A stretch of 64,000 nt of DNA from Dyella kyungheensis (GTDB lineage Bacteria > Pseudomonadota > Gammaproteobacteria > Xanthomonadales > Rhodanobacteraceae): NCBI RefSeq assembly GCF_016905005.1, contig NZ_JADIKC010000004.1, forward strand, positions 248,001-312,000, given 5' to 3'. This document shows positions 51,588 to 60,089 of this stretch, piece after piece. Numbering within the stretch: position 1 is the stretch's first letter; each line of letters starts with the position of its first letter. The position numbers and the translations under genes are program-made. Under the pieces are notes generated by a model. It saw only the letters and a list, made by a program, of their open reading frames with translations, was not told the DNA's origin and did no database searches.

Positions 51588-53729
51588 ATGGCCTATTTCA
51601 CGCTTTCGTCGCCTACCCGGGTATTCGAGTACCCATACGATTTCCACAGTCACCTGGGCGGCATCCTGCCGGTGCGGAGCAAGAACGTACCCTCGCTCGC
51701 CAGCTGGCTGGCGGGACCGAGCGACGAGAAGGGCGAGCAGGCGCTGTTCGAACAAGCGCTGCGTTACATGCTCGAGTCCAACCCCTTCGAGCTGTTGGCG
51801 CACCGCGCCGACAAGACCGGCTATGAGCGCGGCGAATGCACGGCGGAGAACATCTACTTCGCCAGCGTGCTGATCGCCCAGCGCATGCAACCGCGTGAAC
51901 AGATCGATGTCTTGCCGGTCACCGATCCGGCGTTGTATCGCGCCGCCATGCAGTCGGTGCAGGCCGCCATGGCAAGTAACGGCGAAGATCGGGACTGGAT
52001 GCTGGCGCTGATGCGCTACTTCAACGGCAAGATCTACTCGAGCAACAAGTTCACGCCGTTCGACGACGCCTACAAGATGCGTTCGAGCCTGGTCGACCGG
52101 GTGAGGGCGGGCAAGGACGGCGAAGCAAAGTACATCGGCTGGATCGACGCGACGCTTCAATACCTGAAGACGCAGGGCATCAAGCATATCCAGATTCCCG
52201 CCAGCGCCAGCGACATCGATGCGCTCGATGCGCAGGTCGCGTTGTTCAACGCCCATCAGAACACCGAATACCGCGTGCTCGTGCATACCCCGTCCGCCTA
52301 CGTGAGCGGTCGCCGGTTCGCCGATGAGCTGGAGGCGATCCTCAAGAAGCTGCTCGAGGAGAAGTTGAAGGTGACCATCGGGTTGGATGTGCTTGGCGTG
52401 GAGAATCGCGTCGCCAACTACGAGGTCCTGTTCGACTTCCTGCGCAAGAACCAGGACACATTGACCGAACTGCTCAGGGACAAGCGGTTGCGTTCGGTGA
52501 TCGTGCATATCCACAACGGCGAGGGAGCCAGTGCCGCCGCCGACCATCGCTCGATGATCGGCTATTACCTTGCGTACGGCGATCCTGCGCCGGATGGCGA
52601 CTTCTACAGGGCGCTGGCCGCGTACATCAGTCGCTGTGTGCAGACGGCGACCGAGCGGCGCGCCACCGAGAGCGCGGGCAGTCGTGGAGCGCCAGGTTAT
52701 GGCGCAGGCATGTTCTCGCGCCTGTTCGACGAGCTGTTCATCAGCAATTCGTTGACCTACCGGGGCTGCCGCCTGCGCCGCTTCGACGTCAACGGCGAGC
52801 GCAGCCGCGAGCTGGCGGCCTACAACGGCAAGCGCAGCGTCATGGCCTTGAGCGAGATGTTCGACGCGCCGGTAACGAAGGGTGAGGACGGTAGCTGGTA
52901 CGAGCTGTTGACGGGCGTGGATTCGCCATACACCTTCCGGCTCGGGCACGACTACTACTACCGCAATTTCATGGCGGCGAAGTATCCGGTGATCGCCTTC
53001 GACACCAATCTCGGCAGCAACGCCATCACCGGAGCGGCGGGCCTGTTCAAGTCGGCGGAGTCCTATCGGATCAACAAAGGCTTCCGTCATCTGGACGGCT
53101 ATATCGATACGGACGTGCTGGTGGCGGCATCCACCTCGGTGGCGTACATGTTCAGCGATGCGCTTACCCAGGAGCAGATCGAGTTCTTCTTCGAAGTAAG
53201 CAAGCTGGAGGGGCCCATCGAAGCCGTGCTGAGCAAGGGCAACGTCGCCGAAACGATCCATGGCTATCTGCAGGCCGCGCTGGGGCCGCTCGCCAGGTTC
53301 GTCGACGAGAACGATTACAAGCGCTATGTCCGCCTGGTCTCGGGCATTGTCGGGACCTCGGCGCAGCCCTCGGTTCGCTACCAGGCCATGACGCGGGTGT
53401 ACGCCGTATTCCAGAACTGGCGCTCGTACTTGTTGGGTGCCGACGGGCAGGGCGTCGAGCACAGCGATATCCAGGACGAGTTCGTCCGCATGGTCCTGAT
53501 GGTGGCCTACAACCTGCTTCCGGTCGGGCAGAGCGTGTTGAGCACGGACACGCTGTTCGACCTGCAGGCCCTGATGGTGCTGATGGCCGATTGCTACTGG
53601 ATGCACACGGTGGGCGATTTCCGCAAGGAGGTCAGCTGGGCTGAGCGCAACATCGAGAAGCTCGAGGGTTACCAGTCCCCGGCGTCGGTGGTGAGCCTGC
53701 AGCGCGGACAGGTGTCGCAGGGTTCGTAA
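51588..53729 (+). CDS. Deaminase/amidohydrolase-like protein of the R-body locus
   Basis: A 713-residue protein. Near the N-terminus it has H20-S-H22-L-G-G (DFHSHLGGILP), as in metal-dependent amidohydrolases and adenosine deaminases. In the middle, VIVHIHNGEG (H307, H309, E312) resembles the H-A-G-E catalytic block of adenosine deaminases, and VIAFDTNLGSN places an Asp (D472) where the last metal ligand sits. Spacing is larger than in ordinary adenosine deaminase, which is about 340 residues, and about 230 residues follow without a known domain. Starts after GAGGAG. A role in nucleotide signalling, toxicity or assembly of R-bodies is guesswork; the fold itself needs structure prediction. Confidence 0.6.
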   Translation: MAYFTLSSPTRVFEYPYDFHSHLGGILPVRSKNVPSLASWLAGPSDEKGEQALFEQALRYMLESNPFELLAHRADKTGYERGECTAENIYFASVLIAQRMQPREQIDVLPVTDPALYRAAMQSVQAAMASNGEDRDWMLALMRYFNGKIYSSNKFTPFDDAYKMRSSLVDRVRAGKDGEAKYIGWIDATLQYLKTQGIKHIQIPASASDIDALDAQVALFNAHQNTEYRVLVHTPSAYVSGRRFADELEAILKKLLEEKLKVTIGLDVLGVENRVANYEVLFDFLRKNQDTLTELLRDKRLRSVIVHIHNGEGASAAADHRSMIGYYLAYGDPAPDGDFYRALAAYISRCVQTATERRATESAGSRGAPGYGAGMFSRLFDELFISNSLTYRGCRLRRFDVNGERSRELAAYNGKRSVMALSEMFDAPVTKGEDGSWYELLTGVDSPYTFRLGHDYYYRNFMAAKYPVIAFDTNLGSNAITGAAGLFKSAESYRINKGFRHLDGYIDTDVLVAASTSVAYMFSDALTQEQIEFFFEVSKLEGPIEAVLSKGNVAETIHGYLQAALGPLARFVDENDYKRYVRLVSGIVGTSAQPSVRYQAMTRVYAVFQNWRSYLLGADGQGVEHSDIQDEFVRMVLMVAYNLLPVGQSVLSTDTLFDLQALMVLMADCYWMHTVGDFRKEVSWAERNIEKLEGYQSPASVVSLQRGQVSQGS

Positions 53730-53754
53730 ATCGTTGGCACGCAGAGGACATCCC

Positions 53755-54006
53755 ATGACCACGCCATCCGGCGACGAGATCGTGAACGACTTCACCGGGC
53801 GCGGCTTCGGCGAACTGGCCGCACCTCGCAAGGCCTCCTCGCCTCCGGCAGCAGCCCCGGCGAAGAAGCCTTCGAGAGCGCTCGTGCCCATCGCTGCGCG
53901 CAAGCCGGCATCGCATGCCGATGCACCGGGACAACGACGCAAACGCACGCGCGAGCAACGGCTGGTGCTTGCACTCGCCCGTCTGCTAGCCGCGCGCATG
54001 CGCTGA
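53755..54006 (+). CDS. Small basic protein of the R-body locus
   Basis: An 83-residue protein with an acidic/neutral N-terminus (MTTPSGDEIVNDFTGRGFG), a Pro/Ala middle and a strongly basic C-terminal helix (RRKRTREQRLVLALARLLAARMR, cited by part). AGAGGA seven bases before ATG decides the start over an upstream GTG. Function unknown; a nucleic-acid or membrane contact by the basic helix is possible. Spaced 25 bases from the deaminase-like gene. Confidence 0.65.
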   Translation: MTTPSGDEIVNDFTGRGFGELAAPRKASSPPAAAPAKKPSRALVPIAARKPASHADAPGQRRKRTREQRLVLALARLLAARMR

Positions 54007-54023
54007 ACGCCGGAGATCTCCCC

Positions 54024-54491
54024 ATGATCGCGATCGACCAGGACAAGCTCGACGGTTTGCGTGAGCTGATCAAGTTGCTGCTCGCACTGACGCGAGCGGA
54101 GCGGCCGCGCGCCGTCTATCCATACCCGCCTTATATGCCGCCGCCGCAGCCCGCGCCGCCGGTGCCATCGCCGCCCGGCTCGAGCGAGGGAGGCATGAGC
54201 CTGGTGCGTGCGGCGGAGATCGTCGAGCGCGGCAGCGCGCACGCGCTCCAGGCGATACGCAACGGCACCGAGGAGGCCCGCAAGGCGCTCATGCAGCTGG
54301 CCGAGCAGCGCGACGTCGAGCAGCAGGCGGTGGAGCAGGTGATCGAGGCGGTGGCATCGCTCAAGACCCTGCAGCACCGGCACAAGCATCAGGGCGAGAA
54401 CGTCGCGCAGGAAACGCCGCCGACGTCGCCGCACGCGCACGCAGCCGGTCCGCACGACGCGCAAACCGCGGGCACGCGGCGCAAGCGTTGA
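54024..54491 (+). CDS. Pro-rich/helical protein of the R-body locus
   Basis: A 155-residue protein: short helix (1-28), a Tyr/Pro segment (YPYPPYMPPPQPAPPVPSPP), then a long amphipathic helix (about 58-118, LVRAAEIVERGSAHALQAIRN to IEAVASLKTL) and a His/Lys-rich tail. Likely coiled-coil and low-complexity mixture, suited to an assembly or scaffolding role. I do not recognise a family. It starts 17 bases after the small basic gene. Confidence 0.6.
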   Translation: MIAIDQDKLDGLRELIKLLLALTRAERPRAVYPYPPYMPPPQPAPPVPSPPGSSEGGMSLVRAAEIVERGSAHALQAIRNGTEEARKALMQLAEQRDVEQQAVEQVIEAVASLKTLQHRHKHQGENVAQETPPTSPHAHAAGPHDAQTAGTRRKR

Positions 54492-54526
54492 TTCACGCGG
54501 GCTCGTTCCAATCGTTTCACTTTCAT

Positions 54527-54543
54527 GTACGGGAACGCCGTAC
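54527..54543. promoter_or_regulatory. Dyad upstream of the second RebB gene
   Basis: GTACGG and CCGTAC (spacer GAACG) lie 21 bases before the rebB start at 54565. It may be an operator of the locus regulator or a small mRNA hairpin separating the two parts of the operon. Confidence 0.4.
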
Positions 54544-54564
54544 CCACCCAGAGGAGCACTCAAC

Positions 54565-54891
54565 ATGCCTATCCCCATTTCGGTCAATTCGCAGATCACC
54601 GACGCGGTCACCCAGTCCAACGTGAAGGTGATCGCCGAAGGTCCGGCCATGGCCATGGGTTCGATCTTCCAGACCATGGCGCATTCCACCGGCCTGCTCT
54701 ACGAGAACGCGGTGTCGGCCTCGCAGCAGCAGAACACGCTGTCGCAGGCCTCGACCAACCAGGGCGTAATGCAGATCTACAGCCTCGATACCACCGCGAC
54801 GGCGGCGGCGACGGAGAAGGTCGCGCAGGGCGGCGTGGCCGACAACCTCACCAGCCTGATGAGCGTGATGAGCGCCTTCAACAACCAGTGA
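54565..54891 (+). CDS. RebB family R-body protein, second copy
   Basis: A 108-residue RebB protein: MPIPISVNSQITDAVTQSNV, then APAMAMG-type helix (EGPAMAMGSIFQTMAHSTGLLYENAV), a Gln-rich stretch (SQQQNTLSQASTNQGVMQIYSLDTTATA) and VADNLTSLMSVMSAFNNQ. About three quarters of its residues are shared with the next copy. GAGGAG precedes the ATG. In Caedibacter, RebA and RebB form the ribbon; near-identical pairs like this probably play those two roles. Confidence 0.93.
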   Translation: MPIPISVNSQITDAVTQSNVKVIAEGPAMAMGSIFQTMAHSTGLLYENAVSASQQQNTLSQASTNQGVMQIYSLDTTATAAATEKVAQGGVADNLTSLMSVMSAFNNQ

Positions 54892-54971
54892 CGCCGGTGC
54901 GCGCCTGGTGCGCGCGCATCGTCAACCGTTTTTTATCGCGGCACAGCCGCTTCATTGCATGGAGTTGAATC

Positions 54972-55286
54972 ATGACCGTGAACAGCCAGATCACCGATGC
55001 CGTTACCCAGACCAACGTGAAGGTCGTCGCCGAAGCGCCGGCCATGGCGATGGGTTCGATCTACCAGACCATGGCCCACTCGACCGGCATCCTGTTCGAG
55101 AACGCCGTGGCGGCACAACAGCAGCAGAACTCGCTGTCGCAGGCCGCCGCCAACCAGGGCGTGATGCAGATCTACAGCCTGGACACCACCGCCACCGGTG
55201 CCGCCAGCGAGAAGGTGGCGCAGGGTGGCGTGGCGGACAACCTGACCAGCTTGCTGAGCGTGCTCAACGCGTTCCGCAGCAGCTGA
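54972..55286 (+). CDS. RebB family R-body protein, third copy
   Basis: A 104-residue RebB protein (MTVNSQITDAVTQTNVKVVA onward), with the same helix and Gln-rich middle (AAQQQQNSLSQAAANQGVMQIYSLDTTATGA) as the copy 80 bases upstream. Differences concentrate at the two ends and in the Gln-rich part. GGAG eight bases before ATG. Gene duplication is the obvious origin; the two products may co-polymerise. Confidence 0.93.
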   Translation: MTVNSQITDAVTQTNVKVVAEAPAMAMGSIYQTMAHSTGILFENAVAAQQQQNSLSQAAANQGVMQIYSLDTTATGAASEKVAQGGVADNLTSLLSVLNAFRSS

Positions 55287-55299
55287 AGCGATCGGCCGG

Positions 55300-55332
55300 G
55301 CGGGAGCGGACGGGTACGCCTGTCCGTCCCGC
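55300..55332 (+). terminator. Hairpin after the last RebB gene
   Basis: GCGGGAGCGGAC and GTCCGTCCCGC form a stem with one bulge and a 10-base loop, 13 bases after the stop. No T-tract; it may protect the rebB mRNA end or act as a weak terminator. Confidence 0.5.
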
Positions 55333-55518
55333 CGAGACGGGCGTGGCGATCACGCTACCGTTATCGGCGACTAGGCAGGTTATGGAGAACAAGACTCCCG
55401 GGCCAGCGGGCTGGATGTCGGTTCCCGCGGGTAGTTCGGGCACGAGCGTTCGATAGTCGGGACGGCGCGGTCCGCATCGAGGACGATGCATGGCGCTTGT
55501 CCTTAGGGGGCAATCAGC

Positions 55519-56274
55519 ATGGAACTGGCTACGCGGCACGCGTCGCGCACGGTCGTGCGCAGCGGCCGTTCGACAGTCTTGGACGCGGAAGGGCGCCGCG
55601 CCTTGCTTGCGCGGTCCGAATTGTTTGCCGGCCTTCCCGCCCCGGTGCTGGACGATTTGGCCGAGCGTTCGCATGGACGCTACCTGGACAGCGGCGAACT
55701 GGTCTTCCGCAACAACGATCCCGCCGATTTCGCCGCCTTGGTAGCGGAAGGCGCGGTGTACGCGATTCTCTACGGCCCGGACGGGCGCGAATTGATCGTG
55801 GACATGGCCGGCTCCGGCCAGGCGATCGGCGAGGCGGCATTGCTGGGCGCGAGTGTTCATCACTTCACCGCCGTCGCCGTCGGTATGGCGACCGTGTTGC
55901 TGCTGCGTCGCGTGCATCTGGCGAGGCTGCTGACCGAGCCGCAGTTCCTCAATCGCGTGCTGCTGCTTCTGGCCGCACGCGTCAGCCGCACTGCGAAGGC
56001 GCTGGAAACGATGTGCCTGTACAGCCTGGAATCGCGGCTGGCGCGTTACCTGCTGGATGCGGCCGAGCGCGACGGGCGTGGCGTCGGGCAGATCCAGTTG
56101 CCGCCCACGCAGGGCATTCTCGCTTCCATGCTCAACGCGAGCCGGCCCAAGTTGAATGCGTTGTTGCAGGGCTGGCAGCGCGCGGGATTGATCAGTCGCG
56201 AGCGCAACGTGCTTTACGTGCACGATTTCGAGCAGCTCCGACGCAAGGCCTGCGCGCCGGAGCGTCGCTTTTAG
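55519..56274 (+). CDS. Crp/Fnr family transcriptional regulator
   Basis: A 251-residue regulator with a cyclic-nucleotide-binding-type jellyroll (about 30-150, SELFAGLPAPVLDDLAERSHGRYLDSGELVF) and a Crp helix-turn-helix (about 180-235, LPPTQGILASMLNASRPKLNALLQGWQRAGLI). No N-terminal cysteine cluster, so it is not an oxygen-sensing Fnr. The jellyroll has the GQAIGEAALLG turn in place of the canonical cAMP phosphate-binding cassette. It ends the R-body locus and is a good candidate for its control. Confidence 0.85.
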   Translation: MELATRHASRTVVRSGRSTVLDAEGRRALLARSELFAGLPAPVLDDLAERSHGRYLDSGELVFRNNDPADFAALVAEGAVYAILYGPDGRELIVDMAGSGQAIGEAALLGASVHHFTAVAVGMATVLLLRRVHLARLLTEPQFLNRVLLLLAARVSRTAKALETMCLYSLESRLARYLLDAAERDGRGVGQIQLPPTQGILASMLNASRPKLNALLQGWQRAGLISRERNVLYVHDFEQLRRKACAPERRF

Positions 56275-56280
56275 CGCAAT

Positions 56281-57093
56281 TCAGCGATAGCGGTTGATGG
56301 TGTCGCGCAGATCCAGCGCGGCGTCGCGCGCTGCCTGGGCGAAGTCCTCGCCATTGCCGGCGTAGAGGATCGCGCGCGACGAGCTGATCATCAGGCCGGT
56401 GCCGTCGTTCGTGCGGCCATGCTTGAGCACGGCTTCCACGTCGCCGCCTTGCGCACCGATGCCCGGCACCAGCAACGGCATGTCGCCGACGATGGCGCGC
56501 ACCTTGCCCAGCTCTTCGGGCCAGGTCGCACCGGTGACGAGGGCGCAGTTGCCGTGCACGTTCCAGTCGCGCGCGATGGTTTCGGCCACGCGCAGATAGA
56601 GCGGCAGCCCGCCGCAATCGAGTGCCTGGAAATCCGCGCCGCCCGGATTCGATGTGCGGCACAGCAGGATCACGCCCTTGTCGGCACGTTCGAGGAACGG
56701 CTGGGCGGAATCGCGGCCCATATAGGGGTTGAGCGTCACGGCATCGGCACGGTAGCGATCGAATGCCTCGCTGGCATAGTGCTGTGCGGTGCTGCCGATA
56801 TCGCCGCGCTTGGCGTCGAGGATCACCGGCAAGCCGGGATGCTTGTCGTGGATGTGCGCGATCAATCGCTCAAGCGCGTCTTCGGCTCGCAGCGCGGCGA
56901 AGTGCGCGATCTGTGGCTTGTACGTGCAGACGACGTCGGCGGTGGCGTCGACGATGTCACGGCAGAATTCGAACACCGCGTCCGGGCGACCCTTGAGGTG
57001 CGCGGGAAATTTCGCGGGCTCGGGATCGAGACCGACGCAGACGAGGGAGTCATGGTCAGCCCATGCCTGTTGCAGGGATTGCATGAAGTGCAT
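56281..57093 (-). CDS. pyrF: Orotidine-5'-phosphate decarboxylase, type 2
   Basis: A 270-residue enzyme making UMP. The type 2 signature [18 protein letters not shown] with the catalytic Lys and Asp is present, along with [17 protein letters not shown] at the start and [11 protein letters not shown] near the end. Start at [11 protein letters not shown] has AGGAAAA upstream and was chosen over a Met nine codons earlier. This longer class (over 260 residues) is distinct from the 230-residue E. coli type. It converges with the Crp-type gene by only six bases. Confidence 0.93.
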   Translation of the reverse strand: MHFMQSLQQAWADHDSLVCVGLDPEPAKFPAHLKGRPDAVFEFCRDIVDATADVVCTYKPQIAHFAALRAEDALERLIAHIHDKHPGLPVILDAKRGDIGSTAQHYASEAFDRYRADAVTLNPYMGRDSAQPFLERADKGVILLCRTSNPGGADFQALDCGGLPLYLRVAETIARDWNVHGNCALVTGATWPEELGKVRAIVGDMPLLVPGIGAQGGDVEAVLKHGRTNDGTGLMISSSRAILYAGNGEDFAQAARDAALDLRDTINRYR

Positions 57094-57120
57094 CGGGTTT
57101 TCCTCGTCGCTGCCTTTCAC

Positions 57121-57157
57121 TCCCTCTCCCCTCCGGGGAGAGGGTTGGGGTGAGGGG
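57121..57157. repeat. Second palindromic repeat family copy
   Basis: CTCCCTCTCCCCTCCGGGGA then GAGGGTTGGGGTGAGGGG, immediately upstream of the pyrF start. A second copy lies 65 bases further on in opposite orientation. Confidence 0.75.
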
Positions 57158-57220
57158 ACAATCTTGCGGTATCGCTGATTTGAAATCTGATTCTTTTGAG
57201 GATCGGGGCAAGCCGTGCCC

Positions 57221-57255
57221 CCTCACCCCAGCCCTCTCCCCAAAGAGGAGAGGGA
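57221..57255. repeat. Second palindromic repeat family copy (inverted partner)
   Basis: CCCCTCACCCCAGCCCTCTC then CCCAAAGAGGAGAGGGAG. Together with 57121 it forms a larger doublet between pyrF and ettA, so the two copies could pair in RNA. Confidence 0.75.
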
Positions 57256-57267
57256 GCAGGAGCGGGC

Positions 57268-58929
57268 TTACGCCAGCTTCTTGTACTTCACACGATGCGG
57301 GCCGGCGGCTTCGTCGCCGAGACGGCGCTTCTTGTCGGCTTCGTACTCGTTGTAGTTGCCCGGGAAGAACTCCACGTGCGAATCGCCTTCGAACGCGATG
57401 ATGTGCGTGGCGATGCGATCGAGGAACCAGCGGTCATGCGAGATCACCATCGCGCAGCCCGGGAATTCCAGCATCGCGTCTTCCAGCGCGCGCAGCGTTT
57501 CGACGTCCAGATCGTTCGACGGTTCGTCGAGCAGCAGCACGTTGCCACCCTGCATCAGCGTCTTGGCCAGGTGCAGGCGACCGCGCTCACCGCCGGACAG
57601 GCTGCCCACCATCTTCTGCTGGTCGGTGCCCTTGAAGTTGAAGCGGCCGATATAGGCACGCGACTGCAACTCGTAGCGGCCGATGGTGATGATGTCGGCG
57701 CCGTCGGAGACTTCCTGCCACACGTTCTTGTTCGGATCGAGGCTGTCGCGCGACTGGTCCACATAGGCCAGCTGCACGGTGTGGCCGAGCTTCACTTCGC
57801 CCTGGTCCGGCTTTTCCTGACCGGTGATCAGCTTGAACAGGGTCGACTTGCCGGCGCCGTTCGGGCCGATCACGCCGACGATGGCGCCCGGCGGGATCTT
57901 CATCGACAGGTCGTCGATCAGCAGGCGATCGCCAAAGGACTTGGACACGTTCTTGAACTCGATCACTTCCTGGCCCAGGCGCTCGCCCGGCGGGATGTAG
58001 AGTTCGTTCGTTTCGTTGCGCTTCTGGTACTCGACCGAGTTCAGCTCTTCGAAGCGGTTGATACGCGCCTTGCCCTTGGACTGACGGCCCTTGGCAGCCG
58101 AACGCACCCACTCCAGTTCGCGCGCCAGCGCCTTCTGGCGGCCCTTTTCGGCGGCTTCTTCGCGGGCCAGACGCTCGCTCTTCTGTTCCAGCCAGTCGGT
58201 GTAGTTGCCCTTCCACGGGATGCCGCGGCCGCGATCGAGTTCGAGAATCCACTCGGCGGCGTGCTCGAGGAAGTAGCGATCATGGGTGACCGCCACCACG
58301 GTGCCCGGGTAGTTCTGCAGGAACTGCTCCAGCCAATCCACCGACTCGGCGTCCAAATGGTTGGTGGGCTCGTCCAGCAACAGCATGTCCGGCTTGGACA
58401 GCAGCAGGCGGCACAGCGCCACGCGGCGCTTTTCACCACCGGACAGCGGCCCGATCTTGGCATCCCACGGCGGCAGGCGCAGCGCGTCGGCGGCCACTTC
58501 GAGCTGACGCTCCAGGGCATGCGCATCGTTCACGGCCAGGATGTTTTCCAGCTCCTGCTGTTCCTTGGCCAGCTTGTCGAAATCGGCACCGTCTTCACCG
58601 TAGGCCGCATAGACCTCTTCCAGGCGCTTCTGCGCATCGAGGATCACCGACACGCCTTCCTCGACCGCTTCGCGCACGGTCTTCTCGGGATCGAGCTGCG
58701 GTTCCTGCGCCAGGTAGCCGACCTTGATACCCGGCTGCGGGCGGGCTTCGCCCTGGAAGTCCGTGTCCACGCCGGCCATGATCTTCAGCACCGTCGACTT
58801 GCCCGCGCCGTTCAAACCCAGCAGGCCGATCTTGGCGCCGGGGAAGAAGCTGAGCGAGATGTCCTTGATGATCTGGCGCTTCGGGGGAACGATCTTGCTG
58901 ACCCCGTTCATGGTGTAGATGTATTGCAT
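57268..58929 (-). CDS. ettA: Energy-dependent translational throttle protein EttA
   Basis: A 553-residue ABC-F ATPase that binds the ribosomal E site and regulates elongation with ATP/ADP ratio. Two ATPase domains: Walker A GLNGAGKST and GPNGAGKST, signatures LSGGEKRR and LSGGERGR, Walker B LLLDEPTNHLD and LLLDEPSNDLD. The arm and linker (WLEQKSERLAREEAAEKGRQKALARELEWVRSAAKGRQSKGKARI, cited by part) are of the EttA subtype. Start ATG with AGGTTC region upstream; the frame begins far earlier without similarity. Confidence 0.95.
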   Translation of the reverse strand: MQYIYTMNGVSKIVPPKRQIIKDISLSFFPGAKIGLLGLNGAGKSTVLKIMAGVDTDFQGEARPQPGIKVGYLAQEPQLDPEKTVREAVEEGVSVILDAQKRLEEVYAAYGEDGADFDKLAKEQQELENILAVNDAHALERQLEVAADALRLPPWDAKIGPLSGGEKRRVALCRLLLSKPDMLLLDEPTNHLDAESVDWLEQFLQNYPGTVVAVTHDRYFLEHAAEWILELDRGRGIPWKGNYTDWLEQKSERLAREEAAEKGRQKALARELEWVRSAAKGRQSKGKARINRFEELNSVEYQKRNETNELYIPPGERLGQEVIEFKNVSKSFGDRLLIDDLSMKIPPGAIVGVIGPNGAGKSTLFKLITGQEKPDQGEVKLGHTVQLAYVDQSRDSLDPNKNVWQEVSDGADIITIGRYELQSRAYIGRFNFKGTDQQKMVGSLSGGERGRLHLAKTLMQGGNVLLLDEPSNDLDVETLRALEDAMLEFPGCAMVISHDRWFLDRIATHIIAFEGDSHVEFFPGNYNEYEADKKRRLGDEAAGPHRVKYKKLA

Positions 58930-59135
58930 GGAACCTCCGGCGGCGTGCACCTGGCCGGCCGCGAGGGCAGGCAGTGCGATCAGAGTGGGTGTAAACCACT
59001 CATTATAGCGGTTTGTGGGGTCGCTCCGGTGACGGTTGCCCGCGCCCCGCGACCGTTCCGCCCGAGTTTTGCCCGATCGCGCCCCTGCCGTCGCCCAGGC
59101 CCCGGCCATGCTGGGCTTTTTCCGGGAGCAGGCCC

Positions 59136-59996
59136 ATGGACAGGACCCCCGCGCTGGCGCCGCCGTCTTGGCTGCGCGCAGTCCACTCACTGGACGAGGG
59201 CGCAGCCCGCTGGGCGCGCGTGCGGGGATCGTGGGCCGTCGCCCTGCACGAACTGGTGTGCTTCGGCATCAAGCAGGCAAGGGCCTGCCTGTTCGGCGGC
59301 TGCATGCTCGCTTTGTTGGTGGTCACCTGGGCTTTTTATCCCGCCGGTGCGTGGCTGGCGCGCTACGACTTCCTGGTGGTGGCGTCGCTGGCCATGCAGG
59401 GGGTGCTGATCGCGCTCGGGCTGGAGACGCGGGACGAAGCGAAGATGATCCTGTGCTTCCACCTGGTCGGCACGGCCATGGAGGTGTTCAAGACGGCCAT
59501 GGGCTCCTGGGTCTATCCCGAAGCGTCGTTGCTGCGCATCGGCGGCGTGCCGTTGTTCACGGGATTCATGTACGGCGCCGTGGGCAGCTATATCGCTCGC
59601 GCGTGGCGGTTGTTCGAATTCCGCTTCGTCCGCCATCCCTCCTTCGCGGCAACGGCATGGCTCGCCTTGGCGATCTACGTGAATTTCTTCACGCATCATT
59701 TCCTGCCCGACATCCGTTGGCTGCTGTTCGGGGCGCTGGCCGCCTTGTTCGGCCGCACATGGGTGTTGTTCCGCGTGCGCCATGTGTATCGCAGGATGCC
59801 GCTGCTGCTCGGCTTCGTGCTGGTGGCGCTGTTCATCTGGTTCGCCGAAAACCTGGGCACGTTCGCCTCCGCATGGCGCTACCCCGCGCAGCGCCACGGT
59901 TGGCAGCTGGTGCCGCTGGACAAGCTGGGCGCCTGGCTGTTGCTGATGGTGATCAGCTACGTGCTGGTGTCGGCGGTGGCGAGGCGCAAGCGATAA
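59136..59996 (+). CDS. DUF817 family membrane protein
   Basis: A 286-residue protein with about eight hydrophobic segments, matching DUF817 (FGIKQARACLFGGCML, AKMILCFHLVGTAMEVFKTAMGSWVYPE, GVPLFTGFMYGAVGSYIARAW, NFFTHHFLPDIRWLLF). Function is unknown for the family. ATG follows GGGAG. It is divergent from ettA and ends at a REPIN. Confidence 0.88.
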   Translation: MDRTPALAPPSWLRAVHSLDEGAARWARVRGSWAVALHELVCFGIKQARACLFGGCMLALLVVTWAFYPAGAWLARYDFLVVASLAMQGVLIALGLETRDEAKMILCFHLVGTAMEVFKTAMGSWVYPEASLLRIGGVPLFTGFMYGAVGSYIARAWRLFEFRFVRHPSFAATAWLALAIYVNFFTHHFLPDIRWLLFGALAALFGRTWVLFRVRHVYRRMPLLLGFVLVALFIWFAENLGTFASAWRYPAQRHGWQLVPLDKLGAWLLLMVISYVLVSAVARRKR

Positions 59997-60003
59997 ACCC
60001 CTT

Positions 60004-60082
60004 TGTAGGAGCGCACCCTGTGCGCGACGGCCACGCCGGGTGTATCGCTCCGTAGGTGTCGCGCACAGGGTGCGCTCCTACA
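60004..60082. repeat. REPIN-like palindromic doublet
   Basis: Arms TGTAGGAGCGCACCCTGTGC and GCACAGGGTGCGCTCCTACA between the converging DUF817 and TetR genes. Shares the TGTAGGAG variant with 10784-10870. Confidence 0.85.
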
Positions 60083-60089
60083 GAAGGCT

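Noticed and set aside
51573-54689. A 1038-residue open frame on the minus strand over the R-body genes
   Set aside because: Composition is His/Arg-rich shadow sequence, and the plus strand has four to five genes with good ribosome binding sites.
57196-59409. A 737-residue plus-strand frame opposite ettA
   Set aside because: Shadow of ettA; the minus-strand protein carries all ABC-F motifs.
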